A DNA stretch of 64,000 bases from Sipunculus nudus. Its lineage: Eukaryota > Annelida > Sipuncula > Golfingiida > Sipunculidae. A program made the position numbers and the translations under genes. The stretch spans positions 17,252,479-17,316,478 of the forward strand of contig CM049321.1 in assembly GCA_026874595.1 (NCBI GenBank), read 5' to 3'. Below, piece after piece: positions 1-12,060 of this stretch; position 1 is the stretch's first letter, and every line of letters starts with the position of its first letter. Under the pieces are notes generated by a model. It made no database searches. It was not told the origin of the DNA and worked only from the letters and a program-made list of their open reading frames with translations.

Positions 1-133
1 TACAATAGGGCAGTTCAATCCCAAGAGCAATTGTGTCAACTACTTAAACTCGCTGTTATTCGGCTTATTCATCATTTTACTTTTACTGTCAAGAAGAACA
101 CAACTCAAACACGATCGTCTTGCTGTCACTTAC

Positions 134-324
134 CAGGGATATTGAGCCAAAGAAGAGAAAACGGACGGCGTTAGCTTTGACGACAAGCTGACAATCCTTG
201 GACGGCTCGAGCCTGCAATTATCGCAAGCGTTTCAGCATTGGCAGGTCCACTGTTACCGAAAAAATAGCAAAGAGAAACTTGTCGAATAGAAGATGAAGA
301 CTTTGCCTTATGCCCCTGAATCAA
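134..324 (-). CDS. Possible exon ending at a splice donor (weak)
   Basis: A 64-codon open frame on the minus strand runs into a consensus donor: the minus strand reads CTG then GTAAGTG, so the exon would end at base 134. The predicted residues (…FFGNSGPANAETLAII…) match no family I recognise. There is no second exon in the window to pair with it, because the gene would continue leftwards beyond base 1. The only support is an open frame plus a good donor, so this could equally be chance. If real, it would be the only piece of a host gene at this edge. Confidence 0.18.
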
Positions 325-459
325 GGAAACGTAAACACATGCGGACTGCGGCCGACGAGAAGCTTATATTGTATTGCCTTATATTTGTTTTACATGTGCC
401 TCATAGACGCCGCCCATTGACTATTAAGGAAACTAACAAACAAGAGTTCACCAATGGCG

Positions 460-796
460 ATGTCATTTGACCTTTCCCTCTGGTGAATTTGATTTAAAAA
501 GGACACGAACGTATCCTAAAAGCAGGTTAGACAGATCTCTGCCAATTATGCCCAGCAATAAATCCAATATCTTTTATATGTCTAGGTCTTCAATTACGTA
601 GATCGAAAAGAAACACTGTAATCCTTGGCAATGTCATTTGACCTTTCCCTCCGGTGAAATTGATGAATAAAAGGGCAAGCACGTATCCTTAAAGCAGGTT
701 AGACTGATCTTTGCCAGTTATGCCCAGCATATTCCAATATCTTTTATTTGTCCCGGTCGTCAATTACGGAGATCGAAAAGAAACACCGTGTTCCTC
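460..796. repeat. Direct tandem duplication, two copies of about 171 bp
   Basis: Copy 1 (about 460-625) and copy 2 (about 631-796) share long stretches such as TGTCATTTGACCTTTCCCTC (starting at 461 and 632) and GATCGAAAAGAAACAC (601 and 771). They differ by scattered substitutions and small indels. The period is 170-171 bp. No open frame is kept between the copies, so this is a non-coding local duplication. Confidence 0.9.
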
Positions 797-799
797 GGG

Positions 800-1700
800 T
801 AAAATGGCATGAGGTTAATCATTGACTGTCCTACAAACTTGCCACTAGACCCTTGTCCGCACTTCCGAATGTTCGTATTTACGAACAAAAGCTTGTCCCC
901 CGAAGCTTTCGGAAAAATGGCGGTCCACTGTATATATATATATAAAAGCACCTGCACCGTATTTTGAGTAAACGCGATACATATAATTATGGTTGAACGT
1001 AGTGGGCTGGTAATAGAATACTCTTCTTTTATCACTTGTTTCTTTCCATCACTGTTTAGTTTTCCGAAATGTCAGTGTATTGTTATGTCAAAATAATACA
1101 TTACGAAAAATAATTCACATGAATATAGGGTTTGTAATTTAATTATATCTGATAAATAACCCAAACTTCTTAAGCAATTCCTTTCACAAAGTCGTTTTCT
1201 TACGTAATGTTAAACAATCGGATTTTGACGTACGTGACCTACATCTATTTTTTTGCTTTCCAGGGCATGTCTTCTGTTTAATTAAACACAATTAGTGGAG
1301 ATAATAGGATGGCTGTCTCTGGCTTAACACAAACTGGATATCGTTAGACTGTATGGCGTGAATGAATAATGATCCTTTGATCCTTTTAGAAATACCAGTT
1401 AATGGAAATTATTCATATTAAACCTTTTTTGAATGAATGAATCAGATCGAAGGCGCTTGGTAGAAACTAAGGTACACACATCCATTATACGTGTAAAATG
1501 ACTTTTTTACCCTAATTTGACAAATAAGGATATGGCCTTATAATGACACTTCAGTTAATAAGTGCAAAAAACGTTACATGCATAAAACACACCCGTTCTG
1601 CTTTAGAACCCAAAGTTATCCGAAATTCCAAATCGCATGACTCATATAGAGTGATGACAACCTCTTGTTGGATATAAATAATTTACAAGTAAAAAAAAAA
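800..1700. other. Unannotated AT-rich spacer
   Basis: I see no gene, RNA gene or recognisable repeat here apart from a short TA run near 931-943 and an A-run near 1692-1701. Confidence 0.6.
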
Positions 1701-1712
1701 ATCAACAGGAAA

Positions 1713-2255
1713 TGACAACAAGCTACTCATGAACGTCAATAGGACCTGACGGCAAGCTACTCATGAACGTCAATAGGACCTGACGCTAAGCCACTCATGA
1801 ACGTCAATAGGACCTGACGACAAGCCACTCATGAACGTCAATAGGACATGACGACAAGCTACTCTGAACGTCAATAGGACCTGACGACAAGCTACTCATG
1901 AACGTCAATAGGACCTGACGACAAGCTACTTATGAACGTCAATAGGACCTGACGGCAAGCTACTCATGAACGTCAATAGGACCTGACGACAAGCTACTCA
2001 TGAACGTCAATAGGACCTGACGGCAAGCTACTCATGAACGTCAATAGGACCTGACGGCAAGCTACTCATGAACGTCAATAGGACCTGATGGCAAGCTACT
2101 CACGAACGTCAATAGGTCCTGACGACAAGCTATTCATGAACGTTAATAAGACCTGGCGACAAAATACTCACGAACACAAATAGGACTTAAGGGAAAGCTA
2201 CTCATGAACACGAAAAAGAATTTAGGGGAATCTTGTCATGAACGTCATTAGGTCC
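1713..2255. repeat. 34-bp minisatellite, about 16 units
   Basis: The unit reads GACGGCAAGCTACTCATG followed by AACGTCAATAGGACCT. The central units are almost identical, differing at GACGGC/GACGAC/GACGCT and by a 1-bp deletion near 1864. The last three or four units (from about 2130) are progressively degenerate, which is typical decay at the edge of an array. The 34-bp period is not a multiple of 3 and no long frame is maintained. Confidence 0.95.
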
Positions 2256-2299
2256 TGGAATTGACATCAGGAATTGACGGATAGATACTAACTAGACAC

Positions 2300-3260
2300 T
2301 TCTTTGCATCGGAAATGCCATAGTATCCCTAGGCAATTAAGGCAGACCCCATTGTAAAATAGGCAGCCTTTTTCAGAAGCACTTCTGCAACTTGACAAGG
2401 CCAAGGCCACCAAGGATATTTGAACTTGGAGACGAATCACGTATCAGATTTTAGGAAAAGAAAAACAGTTATTCAATGTTATGTGGTTAACAAAGATTCA
2501 AGATTTCTTTGGGTTTTACCTCAAAACCAAATTCAAGGTCACTGGTCTTTAATTATTCCGAGATATTGGTGGAAACAATCTGTGTGTGACATTTGAAGAA
2601 AAAAGTCAGGTTACTTAAAAAGTTATGAGGTTAACAACAATCCTATATAAGATATTTTTTCATCATGTTTGGAAATATTCAAGGTCAATAAAACCTCATA
2701 CTTAAGGTAATGACCCCAATTTAGATAGACTTTATCCTGTAACTCATATCTTTGTCTGTGCATGATATGAAGTTAATATCACAGTCCATTATTTTTTTTT
2801 TTAATCATGGGGGTTTTTAAAGACATGAAACAAGAAGAATGATACTAGATGGCGCCATTCGTCTCGCGTACGAGACAAAACTCTCCAAGATCTTTGTCAA
2901 CTTGATTTTTGGACAAACCCATTCATCCTTTCTTGAGATATATAAGATTTTATGTGATTTTCACCAAATGTGGAAATATTCAAGGTCAAGACCACCCTCA
3001 TAGTAAAGGTCGTAACCTGAATTTAACGATACCTCATAATCATTTTGTATAATGTTCACCAAAATGGACCTATTATAGTCCATGACCCCATTTTGAAAAA
3101 AGTCTCCCCCCCCCCCCCCCTTATTTATGCACATGTAAAGTTTGGTAAAGATCCGTGAAATAGTTTTTGAGTTATCGCGTAGACAAGAATTATCTCCGGC
3201 TGCTGCGGCGGTACTGTGCTTTTGCCATAGTATCCCCGACTTTGTATGGGTACACAATGA
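2300..3260. repeat. Decayed dispersed repeat with 'caaggtcaa' phrases
   Basis: Phrases such as ATATTCAAGGTCAA (two copies, near 2675 and 2976), 'ttaaggtaatgacc / taaaggtcgtaacc', GCCATAGTATCCC (near 2317 and 3225) and 'gtaaagatccgtgaaatag' recur. They resemble the dispersed repeats seen across bivalve genomes; that resemblance is from memory. A pure C run lies at about 3106-3120. Boundaries and class are uncertain, and no coding capacity is kept. Confidence 0.4.
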
Positions 3261-5450
3261 GCATGAACATGATCTGATCTACAATAATCAGTAAAAAAAG
3301 TTTTACCTGGGATATTGACTCTCGTATCATTTCATTTGTCGGGTATTATTTTATGTCTTCGAAGAATAACACCGTCAAGAAAAGGCCACGTCATTTAAAA
3401 GCTTCGACCTTTAGCTGCAAAATCAGCCCTGAAAAAGGTTTTACCGAATTCTAAATGTCTTTTTTTTATAATTAAACCAGACGCAACAATAAAAACGTGA
3501 GAGCTCCTTTGTCTGCAAAGTCCAGGACCTTCAGTTTTCAGGGCTGGTGATACTGTTGTAAAAATAAAAGAGCCAGTATGGGAAAGATATTATGGTTACT
3601 TCTTTTTCTCTCTTTGTTATGAGACAAAGAACACATGTGGTGATGTGAGACACTTTTATCAGTGGAAACTTGTCTCAGGAGCCCAGGAGAAGATGCCGTT
3701 ATGACATTAGAGAAAACTTTAAAGAAATCTATATTAAATATACATTGTTGGATATGTGGCTTCAGCGCTCACATACCGACTAACTTCATCCTTAAATGAT
3801 GTGCTGCCTAGTGGTTAGACCTGCGAGTCACCGCCACGTTTATTCTGTCGAGGTAGCTCGCGCAGAAACGAGTCCTGCGTAGATACATTGTTAAGGTGGC
3901 AAAAAACCTCTCAATCTAAAATCAATTGAAAGGTTGTTTTAAATTCATCTTTGAACCATAAAGTATACATTATTTCAAATCTGTTACACTGTTCATTCTG
4001 ACTTTACGCTTATTTTGACATTTTCATTCATTTTGTTATATGATGTTTAAATAAATATATATATATTTTTTTTATTTTACAAGGTATGGCAGTTTTACAC
4101 CAACTGACAGAAAGCCTCTTTAGCAGGCTGATATTAAACTAAATGACAATATCTCAAAAGCGCTTTATTTCTTTTTCCTCTAACATGTCTCTATCTATCT
4201 TAAAATGGATATTTATAATTTTGATAAAAATATTTTAATTTCATTTTATAACAAGAAGAAACACAATATAGAAAAAAAAAACGCTTTTCAGACATTTTCA
4301 CTTAGTTTAAAATTATCCGACTGAAAGTGAACTACTGTTACTTGGTGCTTAAAATAGCGTACCTTTAAATTTTGTTAATGTTGCAAGATCATCTTCAAAT
4401 TAAAAAAAATAAAAAGTTCAAAATATGTATACCATCAGGTTTAAAATGATGTTACTTTATTGTGTCTATGAAGTTTTTGATTGATATCAGATACAGAGGT
4501 CTGGCCAGTTCTGCTACATTAAAACGACTACTGACGTATGGTTTGTTATGTTCAATTTTGCTACAGGTCCAACGGCAGCTTCGAAAATGGGAACGAAACA
4601 CAACGTGTAGCTCTTATTATTTCTCACATGTACAGGATATAGCTCGTCTGATCGGCTTTCCGCTAGGTTAAATGTGGTCTAAATAAATAGATAAAAGAAT
4701 AACATTCTCTCTATTAAGTCTGCATTTTCGTCACTCTGTTATGTTTGAAATGGTCTCATGAAGACGATTTCGTAATATAAAGATTTGTATTTACTGGTTA
4801 TTTGGACACATAGAAAATAGCAAAATATAATGAATGCACCTTGGGCGTTACGAATAATACCAACATGTGGTAAAATTGGGCACCAATGTCTGAAGACCTC
4901 CGAGGAAATACAGTTGTATAGACAGAGAATTACAACATGTATTTATCCCGAAACAAGTGTCAAATATTAAAATTTAAATTGGCCTGTTTGGATATCTTAC
5001 CTCTGTTATATATAGATAATGTATTTTTCCCTTTATAAAAAAAATAGCTAAAAAGCTTCGATATTAAGTTCACAAGCTTTGTTTTTTTATTATCCACATG
5101 TTTTAACGTGGGGAAAGGGGCAACCACAGTTGTCGTAATCCAGTCCTAATCCAAACACGACCAACAAAGACACCTGGCAGCATATGACGAAACAGAGTCA
5201 AGCGTCCCTTTACTAATTTCCAAAACCAAAACATAGTGACCCTTCAAATTTTGTACACGATCAACCACCCTCAGTTTCACTTTTTTGTCATCATGGGTTT
5301 ATGTTTACTAATAGCATGTGGACAAACAACTGGTACCTGCGTCAGAAGGGCGTAATAAGAACCTTTCCAGCGAGAATGCCCTAAATTTCATTGATATACA
5401 TACATTTAGCCAGAGATACCACAGATTTATTGAATAAGTCATTTGAATAG
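3261..5450. other. Unannotated spacer with one tRNA-like A-box phrase
   Basis: No gene is recognised. At 3809-3885 the phrase TGCCTAGTGGTTAG followed by 'acctgcgagtcac' looks like a worn tRNA-type A box, but no B box follows at a suitable distance. The rest is AT-rich with short A or T runs. Confidence 0.5.
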
Positions 5451-5606
5451 TGTTACGAAGACAATTTATTCAGGGGAAAATACTGGGCCGATCCGGAATT
5501 CGAACCCATGTCGGTGGTGCACAAGTCTGGCGTTCCAACCGTTATGCGAGAAAAGCAAGCTTCACTAGCGAGACAGTTCGGTCCGCTTTTATGTCACCCC
5601 GTAACA
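5451..5606 (-). mobile_element. Solo LTR of a TRIM-like element with tRNA-like boxes
   Basis: This 156-bp element begins TGTTACG and ends CGTAACA, so it has TG…CA ends and a 7-bp terminal inverted repeat. It is flanked by ATAG on both sides, consistent with a 4-bp target duplication. It shares its sequence with the two terminal repeats at 20720-21084, in the opposite orientation. Read on the minus strand it contains a B-box-like GGTTCGAATTCC and an A-box-like region downstream of the phrase AGCTTGCTTTTCTCGCATAACGG (first 20 bases AGCTTGCTTTTCTCGCATAA). No internal region is present, as expected of a solo LTR left by recombination. A plain tRNA-derived SINE is the alternative, but the TG…CA ends, the target duplication and the paired copy at 20.7 kb favour an LTR. 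Confidence 0.65.
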
Positions 5607-5609
5607 ATA

Positions 5610-7180
5610 GTTGGTTTACTCAATTCGTCCTTGGCCTGAAATATCGTTTACAACCATCTTTGCTTTTGTGGATCTCAATAACACATGAAACCAGGAAAGG
5701 GATAAAGAGAGATGACTGTAATTAAGCCTTGCTAATTAAGCTTTGGATATGTTTTCTCTTCTAGAGTTTTGTTGCTGTTTAGTTTTATTGTTTTCTTTGC
5801 ATTGTAAACGACTATCTGCTTTAGCACGATAGATGAGTAGGTTGTAGGTGTTAATTAATTAATTAAAACGGATAATCAAACCGAGTTCATTAAAACTTAT
5901 CAGCTGAAGGTTGTTCAAAAAAAAAATCCCACCTTGCACAGCTAAGATTTTTCTTGTCTTGTTTCCCAAATCAATATTTCATACTTGACATTTTTTTGTT
6001 CCGAACATGTCGACTGAAGGTAATCTTGATTCCAGCACTGTAACTTAAGATTCCTACTTCTGACATTCACAAATCCAACCGAAACAATAAAAATCTGAGC
6101 CAAAAATGTCCTGCGACATCCGACACATAAACATGCCGAGCAATTTGACATTTTGTTTCTTGTTTCATATAATACAATCTGAGCTCAGGCCGCATGTGTG
6201 CAATTTTGTTATTCTGCAGAAATATGCAGAACTTCTGGAATCATTCGACGAAACTGCTACCACACATATCACTTTACTTTCCATAAACGTGATATCACAG
6301 GATATAATGACATTCAGTACATTCAATAAAAACTAATACTCAGCTAAACGGTGTTAAAACGGCTCGCGGTTTTAAAACAAGAAAACATTCCGGGGAACAT
6401 ACGAACCAGGGAACATAAGTATGACGGAACGGCGGGAGGTGGGGGGGGGGGGGGGTTCCATTTGGTCTCGACCCTTCCATTTGGACAGCCGCGACCTTAC
6501 CTTTTTTAGGAGTTGGTACCATCTTTTTGCTACCTGGACGCCCCCCTTTTCCTGACCAATGAACCAATTTCTTAGGATTTCATTTTAGTTGTCCTATGTT
6601 GGACACTCCCCTTTCCATTATACCAGAATGACCCAGGGGTAAAATACCTATACGACCGGCAGGGCATTGACCTCTCCTGTAAGTAAGTAATACCAAGAAT
6701 GATCATTCCTAAAAAGGATTTTATCGGCGAATCCAAATGGAGATGTGATCCATTGAAAAATCAGATAGTCAGCTTGACCTGACCACGTGGGACCTGTCAA
6801 CACACTTTCTCGGTATGTAGCTAATATCCGGCAAGAATCGCAATGATAGCAGAGCTTCTCTGATCCGTGCATCCTGTCAACTGCTGTTCATTATCCTGCA
6901 TGCTCAAACAGTCTTCGCTGACCAACTCGGCATCATGAACAAAGCCAAACAATATTGTTTTTGTTTGCACTAATGATATACTATCGTTCAGTTTTGGACA
7001 AGTGTTGCAATCGATGGTTTTATACGGTTGGAGAAAAAAATAAGCTTAAAGCTAAGCACATATACCTTCAACTATTCTTACAAACAAAATTGAAAAAAAA
7101 AAGAAAAAAAGAATACCTTAACCAACCTGTGAAAACGCTCGAACACGGAAAACTAAATGAATAAATTATTGATTTCAACA
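5610..7180. other. Unannotated spacer with a pure G run
   Basis: No gene is recognised. A G run lies at about 6441-6455. Open frames at 6340-6567 and 6648-6872 (minus) are short, match no family known to me, and have no convincing splice sites. Confidence 0.5.
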
Positions 7181-7343
7181 TCCTTGCATTCAATTAGAGT
7201 GTGGGAAAAATAAATGAAACTGAAGGTGAATACATTTGATGGAAAGCATACGTAATACAATTGTATGTTCAAATGCTGATGGTCGCAAACAGGGCTGGGT
7301 TTTTCTTTGCAGGTTTGCTTGGTCTTTCTTGTGATTATATTGG

Positions 7344-7520
7344 GGCATGCACAGTCGAGGGGTAAAACGCTCGGCTCTCTCTGCCGACGACCCAGGTTCG
7401 ATCCCCGGTGTGACCATTAGAATGGGTTGTAGTTGCCCGCCCAAGGCCGGTGGTTTTCTCCGGGTTCTCCGTCTTCCACCACCCCTCCAGACTGCCGAAC
7501 GAAATCATCTGATCCATGGA
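7344..7520 (+). mobile_element. tRNA-derived SINE (family with 'aaggccggtggttttctcc' body)
   Basis: A tRNA-like head has an A-box-like 'gtcgaggggtaaaacgctcgg' and a B box GGTTCGATCCC at about 7394. It is followed by a conserved body, CCCAAGGCCGGTGGTTTTCT. The same arrangement, more decayed, occurs at 15940-16075. This is a pol III-transcribed non-autonomous retroposon by structure. Exact ends and target duplication are not clear. Confidence 0.7.
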
Positions 7521-7574
7521 GAGTGACCTGATTAGTTTAATAACTTTTTGTACAATCTATGTAAAATAAATAAG

Positions 7575-7790
7575 TTTATATTGTTCTCTCGGCTCTAAAA
7601 ACAGCCCCTATTTATAGATTTTTCACCCCGAAGCCCAGAAATGTCCATTATGGAACCCTCTAGACACACGTGCGCCTATAGCGCCTGAACAGACCCGAAA
7701 TTTCTAGACTACACTGAGTACTGTTTTTACTACCATTCAGGGTTCAGGAAGTGCGGTCCCCATTACAACGCCCAGGGCTTGAGCCTAACA
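7575..7790 (-). mobile_element. Partial LTR (U3 and TATA region), copy 2 of the family at 19.75 kb
   Basis: On the minus strand this segment reads a phrase shared with the LTR at 19754-20375: TTTCGGGTCTGTTCA, then about 100 bp later TATAAATAGGGGCTGT. The order and spacing of the two blocks agree, so this is a truncated copy of the same LTR covering the promoter half. The part downstream of the TATA region (R and U5) is missing or unalignable. There is no coding internal region. Confidence 0.55.
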
Positions 7791-7830
7791 CGAAATCAGA
7801 ACGCCAGACGCATAATAAACATATACCTGT

Positions 7831-7834
<4 letters not shown>

Positions 7835-7902
<68 letters not shown>
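7835..7902. repeat. (TA)n microsatellite
   Basis: Uninterrupted TA dinucleotide tract of about 68 bp. The spurious tyrosine-isoleucine open frame across it is not a gene. Confidence 0.98.
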
Positions 7903-7904
<2 letters not shown>

Positions 7905-8330
7905 CATGCGTCTTTATTATTTGGTGCTTGCTAAATAAAGGACCTCACTTCTAATACATGTTCAGTCAAATAGCAATATGCTTGCATAATAAAACAACAT
8001 AAATATTCATGTTCTGCATTAAAGATGTTATCGATAGTTAGTAGTTGATCTTCATAATCAATTTATTTCTGTCGTATGTTCGTGTAATCGGTCGCTTACG
8101 ATAATGTATGCGCGTGCAAAGAATTCATATTTTCAACAATAAATCTTGTAATTCAGTTAGAGATTTATTAGTAGGCATGACACAAAGAACGTCTTAACTT
8201 AATCTTGAGTAGGGAACGAAAACAAACATCACTTACCCAGACTTTCCCATGCAGTACCGAAATACAGTTATTCAGACTCGTGGAGGATTATTGGGGCAGA
8301 TCATTTTATTTCTATATTCCTATTTGGGAA
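7905..8330. other. Unannotated spacer
   Basis: AT-rich sequence with no recognisable gene or repeat. Confidence 0.6.
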
Positions 8331-8335
8331 TACAA

Positions 8336-9200
8336 GACGTGCATCGGCAGAGTTTAGAGTGGAATAACGCTTTTTGAACCACGACCAAATACTCAGATTG
8401 TAGCAAGACATTCGTAGTTTATTATAGTCCGTTCTAGCACCCCCGTCCACCTGTTTTTTTTTTTTCGCGATTATTGTCTTGTTAATCAAAGAGCTCCAAA
8501 ACATTTTGACCTAGGGGTAGAAAGAAGAAAAAGCAGTAAAACCATTTTATGAGAAACGAAACTATTCTGTAGCGAAATCTTGCCACTAATCTGTGAAATG
8601 GGCATACCAGGGTATATTGATGACGTCATAATAGACGTGACGTACTGAAGAGGCACCAACAATCACAGGAACCAATAATCAAGAGCTGCCGACCCTGTTT
8701 ACTGCGAGACTTGTATTCTCCGCGTGCACGCGCTTTACTGTTACGTAACATTACTTTTTATCCATATCCAAGGAGGATAAACAATGGCTACTTATTAGGG
8801 ACGCCATGAACCACGGATATATATGAGACATGTCAACCAGGCCGTAAAGTAAATAATATTTATATCGTAAGTAGGTAAGGTACAAACAATTACACTTTTG
8901 CCTCTGTATGCCATTGGTGCAAATTTTGTTTGGCAGTTTGTCTTATGTAGAATAATCGCGAAAAATCAGGGGGACAGGGGGTGTGGAACGGACTATAGTA
9001 AAACTTTCGCATTTATTGCATGCTGGTACTGCGTGGGTGTTCCACGAATTGAATTTAAACAGCCTCGCCATGTTCATTGTTAACTGATGACGTCATGCAG
9101 GGCCTGTCTATTTATTTACTTAGAAATATGCCAAGGGTGGCAAAGGGACGTGAATCGGCAAAGTTTACAGCGGAAAAACACTTTTTCTTTCCACACCCAA
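8336..9200. repeat. Cluster of related repeats in direct and inverted orientation
   Basis: A segment at 8336-8390 ('cgtgcatcggcagagtttag…') recurs directly at 9147-9200 ('cgtgaatcggcaaagtttac…'). A neighbouring segment at about 8405-8480 recurs inverted at about 8943-9010; the shared phrase on the plus strand of the latter is GGAACGGACTATAGTAAA, with AATCGCGAAAAA nearby. This pattern fits one mobile element family inserted twice or rearranged. I cannot define its termini. Confidence 0.6.
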
Positions 9201-9204
9201 ATCC

Positions 9205-9830
9205 TTATATTACAATATATAAAATAAATGACAAGACATGTTAGACTATCCAGAATGCTGAACGTCTGGGTTTGATGAAAGTTCAAAAGGAGAGCTTAAG
9301 CCATCAACATTTGAGACATTTCAAAGTATCGCTGGTGGTTCTCCTCCTCTTTTGTCTCAGCATCTGTATCCCTGGATGAAGTTAAGGAGACAGATGTAAT
9401 GCTTTCCATGATTAATCTATCTTGTGTTTTGACATCCAGTTAATCATAAGTCGTCAGAACGAGGCTCTATAACACGTCCCCGTGACCTCTTTTCCCGCAT
9501 TCTGGACATTCTGGTGTTGATGCTGAAATGGAAAATCCCCACGAGACGCCCCCTTCACGAACAGTAGCCCACGTCCGGGGAGTTTTGTCCATGAAACGCG
9601 CAGGTGTCAAATTAAAGACATTGACAAAACCTCGTCCGAAAAGGAAGTTTCTTCCAGACGTGGCTTTAAGCAGCCATTTCTATTTATTGAATACCGTGAC
9701 CTTACCGAAAACAAGTCGTCAGTCTGTTTCATTGTGACAACAGAATTTGTACCTGTCATACAGTTATGATACATTTCAAACATGTGACCAATCCCATATT
9801 TTCGAGACAAATAATCCGATTTTTATGTTT
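9205..9830. other. Unannotated spacer
   Basis: Two short overlapping open frames on opposite strands (9528-9737 plus, 9607-9810 minus) show no recognisable domain or splice context. I do not call a gene. Confidence 0.5.
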
Positions 9831-9832
9831 TG

Positions 9833-9882
9833 CAGTGGCGGATCCAGAGAAGGGCGCCCGTAGACCCCCCCCCCCCCCCCCA
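9833..9882 (+). mobile_element. hAT-like terminal motif followed by a C run
   Basis: The sequence CAGTGGCGGATCCAG (9833-9847) matches the type of terminal sequence found on many hAT transposons and their MITEs (CAGNGGCG…). It is followed within about 20 bp by a pure C run. Similar starts occur at 27638, 32121 and, inverted, at 62064-62076. No partner terminus or 8-bp target duplication could be fixed, so the element's extent is open. Confidence 0.4.
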
Positions 9883-10194
9883 GTTGAGCTGGAACCTCTC
9901 TCAGTTTATCTATTTCTTTTCCAAGTTATTCGTAATTCATTTTCATATTTACATATCATTTCTTTATTCCCTAGCAATTAAATTTTTGATTTTTCAAGAT
10001 AAAGATAGCATTCTATATATATATTAAGGGAGTCTTTCCGTTATTACACTGCTGGGTCATAACACTGAGAACCCCCCCCCCCCCCCCTCCAAATATACAC
10101 AAATTTGCATTCGCCTGTGAGACAAGGCCTTCCCATTAGCTTACAGAGTTCAGCCTTGGCTGGAACGACTGAAAAATCCCAGGGGCTCCTCGGT

Positions 10195-10245
10195 TTATAC
10201 TCAAATTCACGACCTGTGCTCTGCCAAGACCATAGAAGCCGGTAA
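10195..10245 (-). mobile_element. tRNA-like SINE head (CCGGCTTC family)
   Basis: On the minus strand 'accggcttctatggtcttgg' then 'cagagcacagg' and 'tcgtgaatttgagta' follow each other. They resemble a degenerate A box and, about 25 bp on, a degenerate B box. The same 'accggcttc' plus 'agtggcctaggagtagagcac' phrase occurs at 29636-29675 and 62709-62750, also on the minus strand. A C run lies just left, at about 10073-10087. These are short relics. Confidence 0.4.
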
Positions 10246-10299
10246 AATGCAAAGTCAAACAAGCGACGTATACTTATAATCTATATTACTACGAAGATT

Positions 10300-10730
10300 A
10301 CATCTAAAGGATGAAATTTTGTAAGTTATAAACGTAGACGCGCATTTTCACCATATAGATTGGATGTTTGGCCTTTCCAGTTAATATCCAAATTCGTAAG
10401 AGATATAAATTTTATGGCAGGCCACACGTGAACCACAAACCTTTGAGGCGTGACTACGTTATAAACAGACATTTAAGGAACAGTCTGTTGAGGAACAGAA
10501 TATCTTCATATTTTTTTTATGGAAGATGTCTCAAAATGTCCTCCTTATACGGATTATTAAAAAAATCAATATGGGAGGGGAACATCCCCTTTTATATAGC
10601 ACCCATGTACCTTTAATTAACTCTCCAAATAAACATGGCTTTAGATTTTATTCATATAGATGGAATAAAAAATTATATTGTTCATAGGCTGAAAATATAT
10701 TACGTATATAGTTATAATTAATAATATATA
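10300..10730. other. Unannotated spacer
   Basis: An 82-codon open frame at 10368-10616 (plus) has no recognisable features. Nothing else is seen. Confidence 0.5.
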
Positions 10731-10734
10731 ATTA

Positions 10735-10749
10735 CTCTCTCTCTCTCTC

Positions 10750-10802
<53 letters not shown>
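10735..10802. repeat. Compound (CT)n(TA)n microsatellite
   Basis: A CT tract of about 16 bp passes directly into a TA tract of about 45 bp. Confidence 0.95.
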
Positions 10803-10804
<2 letters not shown>

Positions 10805-10861
10805 CTTGCTTAATGCCAATCAAACAAGTATATATCAGCGTCCCCATGTTCGCGAATTTCC

Positions 10862-11370
10862 GCCACTGTTTTGGTTTGAGCGATTGGTACCAAAAACTTG
10901 ACATGTTAGTTCAATCAACATTTATCTACTGAATTATCCCCATTTCGTGTAAGTAAAACATAAAATCAAGAAAAGACGGTACAAGCAATAGGCCATGGAA
11001 CTATCCTTAAAAAAACCCACTATGTTATGTTGCCGTTATCCAGAGTGTGTTTGTATATTGTAATTTTTTGCATCTTTCCCTCACGAGGATAATATACAGT
11101 GAAATCTGGGACTGTTTTGGTTTGAGCGATTTTTGACATTTAAGTTCAATAAACAATGGGCAACGGGGAAAGGCATCGGGCCAATGAGGTATCGGAAAAC
11201 AGGCTTAATTTCACAGACTAAATTGTGATATTTAAAATAAATCATAAAACCGGAAAAGCGACCACAGTCTCACGGACAGTAATGTTATTCACGTTTATCT
11301 GCTAACGACAGGTTGTCTCCCGAATTATCCCTATCCCGTGTAATTAAAACATAAAATCAAGAAAACTTAA
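10862..11370. repeat. Diverged direct duplication, second copy interrupted
   Basis: Segment 1 (10862-10976) and segment 2 (11107-11370) share ACTGTTTTGGTTTGAGCGAT near their starts and AAAACATAAAATCAAGAAAA near their ends, with GAATTATCCC between. Segment 2 has about 140 bp of extra sequence in the middle. No reading frame is conserved. Confidence 0.8.
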
Positions 11371-11409
11371 ATTAAAAAAAATATATCCTCTTCGTGTCAT
11401 TACCTTTAT

Positions 11410-11930
11410 CCTCAATCCAAAGACGGAAAATTGGGACCGTGGAGACTTGGTCATTGTTTTGAGGTGGTTGCTAAACAGAGGTGGTCGTTAAGCGAAGTTA
11501 GTGATTAGTTAATTGGTCTGATGTATAAAAATCATATAATGTATGATGTAAACCGATTGCTTATTATAAGAGCTAGACGTATTCTTTATATTTAGCATTA
11601 GGTTTTAGTTATTATAAACAAATCAGTCTGTATCCATTTGTTTGATGGGTTGCATCTTAGGCAAATTTCGGAAGTAAGTCTTTGAGCCTTACAATGAGAA
11701 GACTGTCCCAAGAGTGCGATGATATACTCTCAAACTTATTGCTGTGTAAAACATACATACAGACACAAACATGCACATGTATAGTGGTACCTCTCATTAC
11801 GGCCACCTCTGTACTGTGGGCACGTCCTATTTACGGCCACTTACGGGCAGTCCCATGAAAGTAGGTCCCGAAATCTATAACCTCCCTACTAAGGGGACCT
11901 CTGCAGTGCGGGCGAAATGTCGAGTCCCGT
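11410..11930. repeat. Relics of a repeat with recurrent 'ggccacc/ggtggtcg' phrases
   Basis: Short phrases such as 'ttgaggtggttgctaaacag', 'aggtggtcgttaagcg' (11460-11495) and, in the opposite sense, 'ctcattacggccacctctg' and 'tatttacggccacttacgg' (11793-11850) recur at short spacing. Related phrases occur at about 21375-21530, 31385-31530, 44040-44190 and 44995-45075. They look like ends of one dispersed element family, whose class I cannot name. Confidence 0.4.
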
Positions 11931-11967
11931 CAGTGTCTGTAATTCGGTGGTTCTACTAATATATGTG

Positions 11968-11968
<1 letters not shown>

Positions 11969-12057
<89 letters not shown>
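11969..12057. repeat. (TA)n microsatellite
   Basis: TA tract of about 89 bp with one 'aaa' interruption near 12000. Confidence 0.98.

Positions 12058-12059
<2 letters not shown>

Positions 12060-12060
<1 letters not shown>

Noticed and set aside
1713-2255. CRISPR array
   Set aside because: The 34-bp units are contiguous with no unique spacers, and the DNA is plainly eukaryotic.
7344-7420. A functional tRNA gene
   Set aside because: A and B boxes are present but the acceptor stem does not pair, and a repeated SINE body follows directly.
7751-7954. Tyrosine/isoleucine repeat proteins across TA tracts here and elsewhere
   Set aside because: These are simple translations of (TA)n microsatellites.
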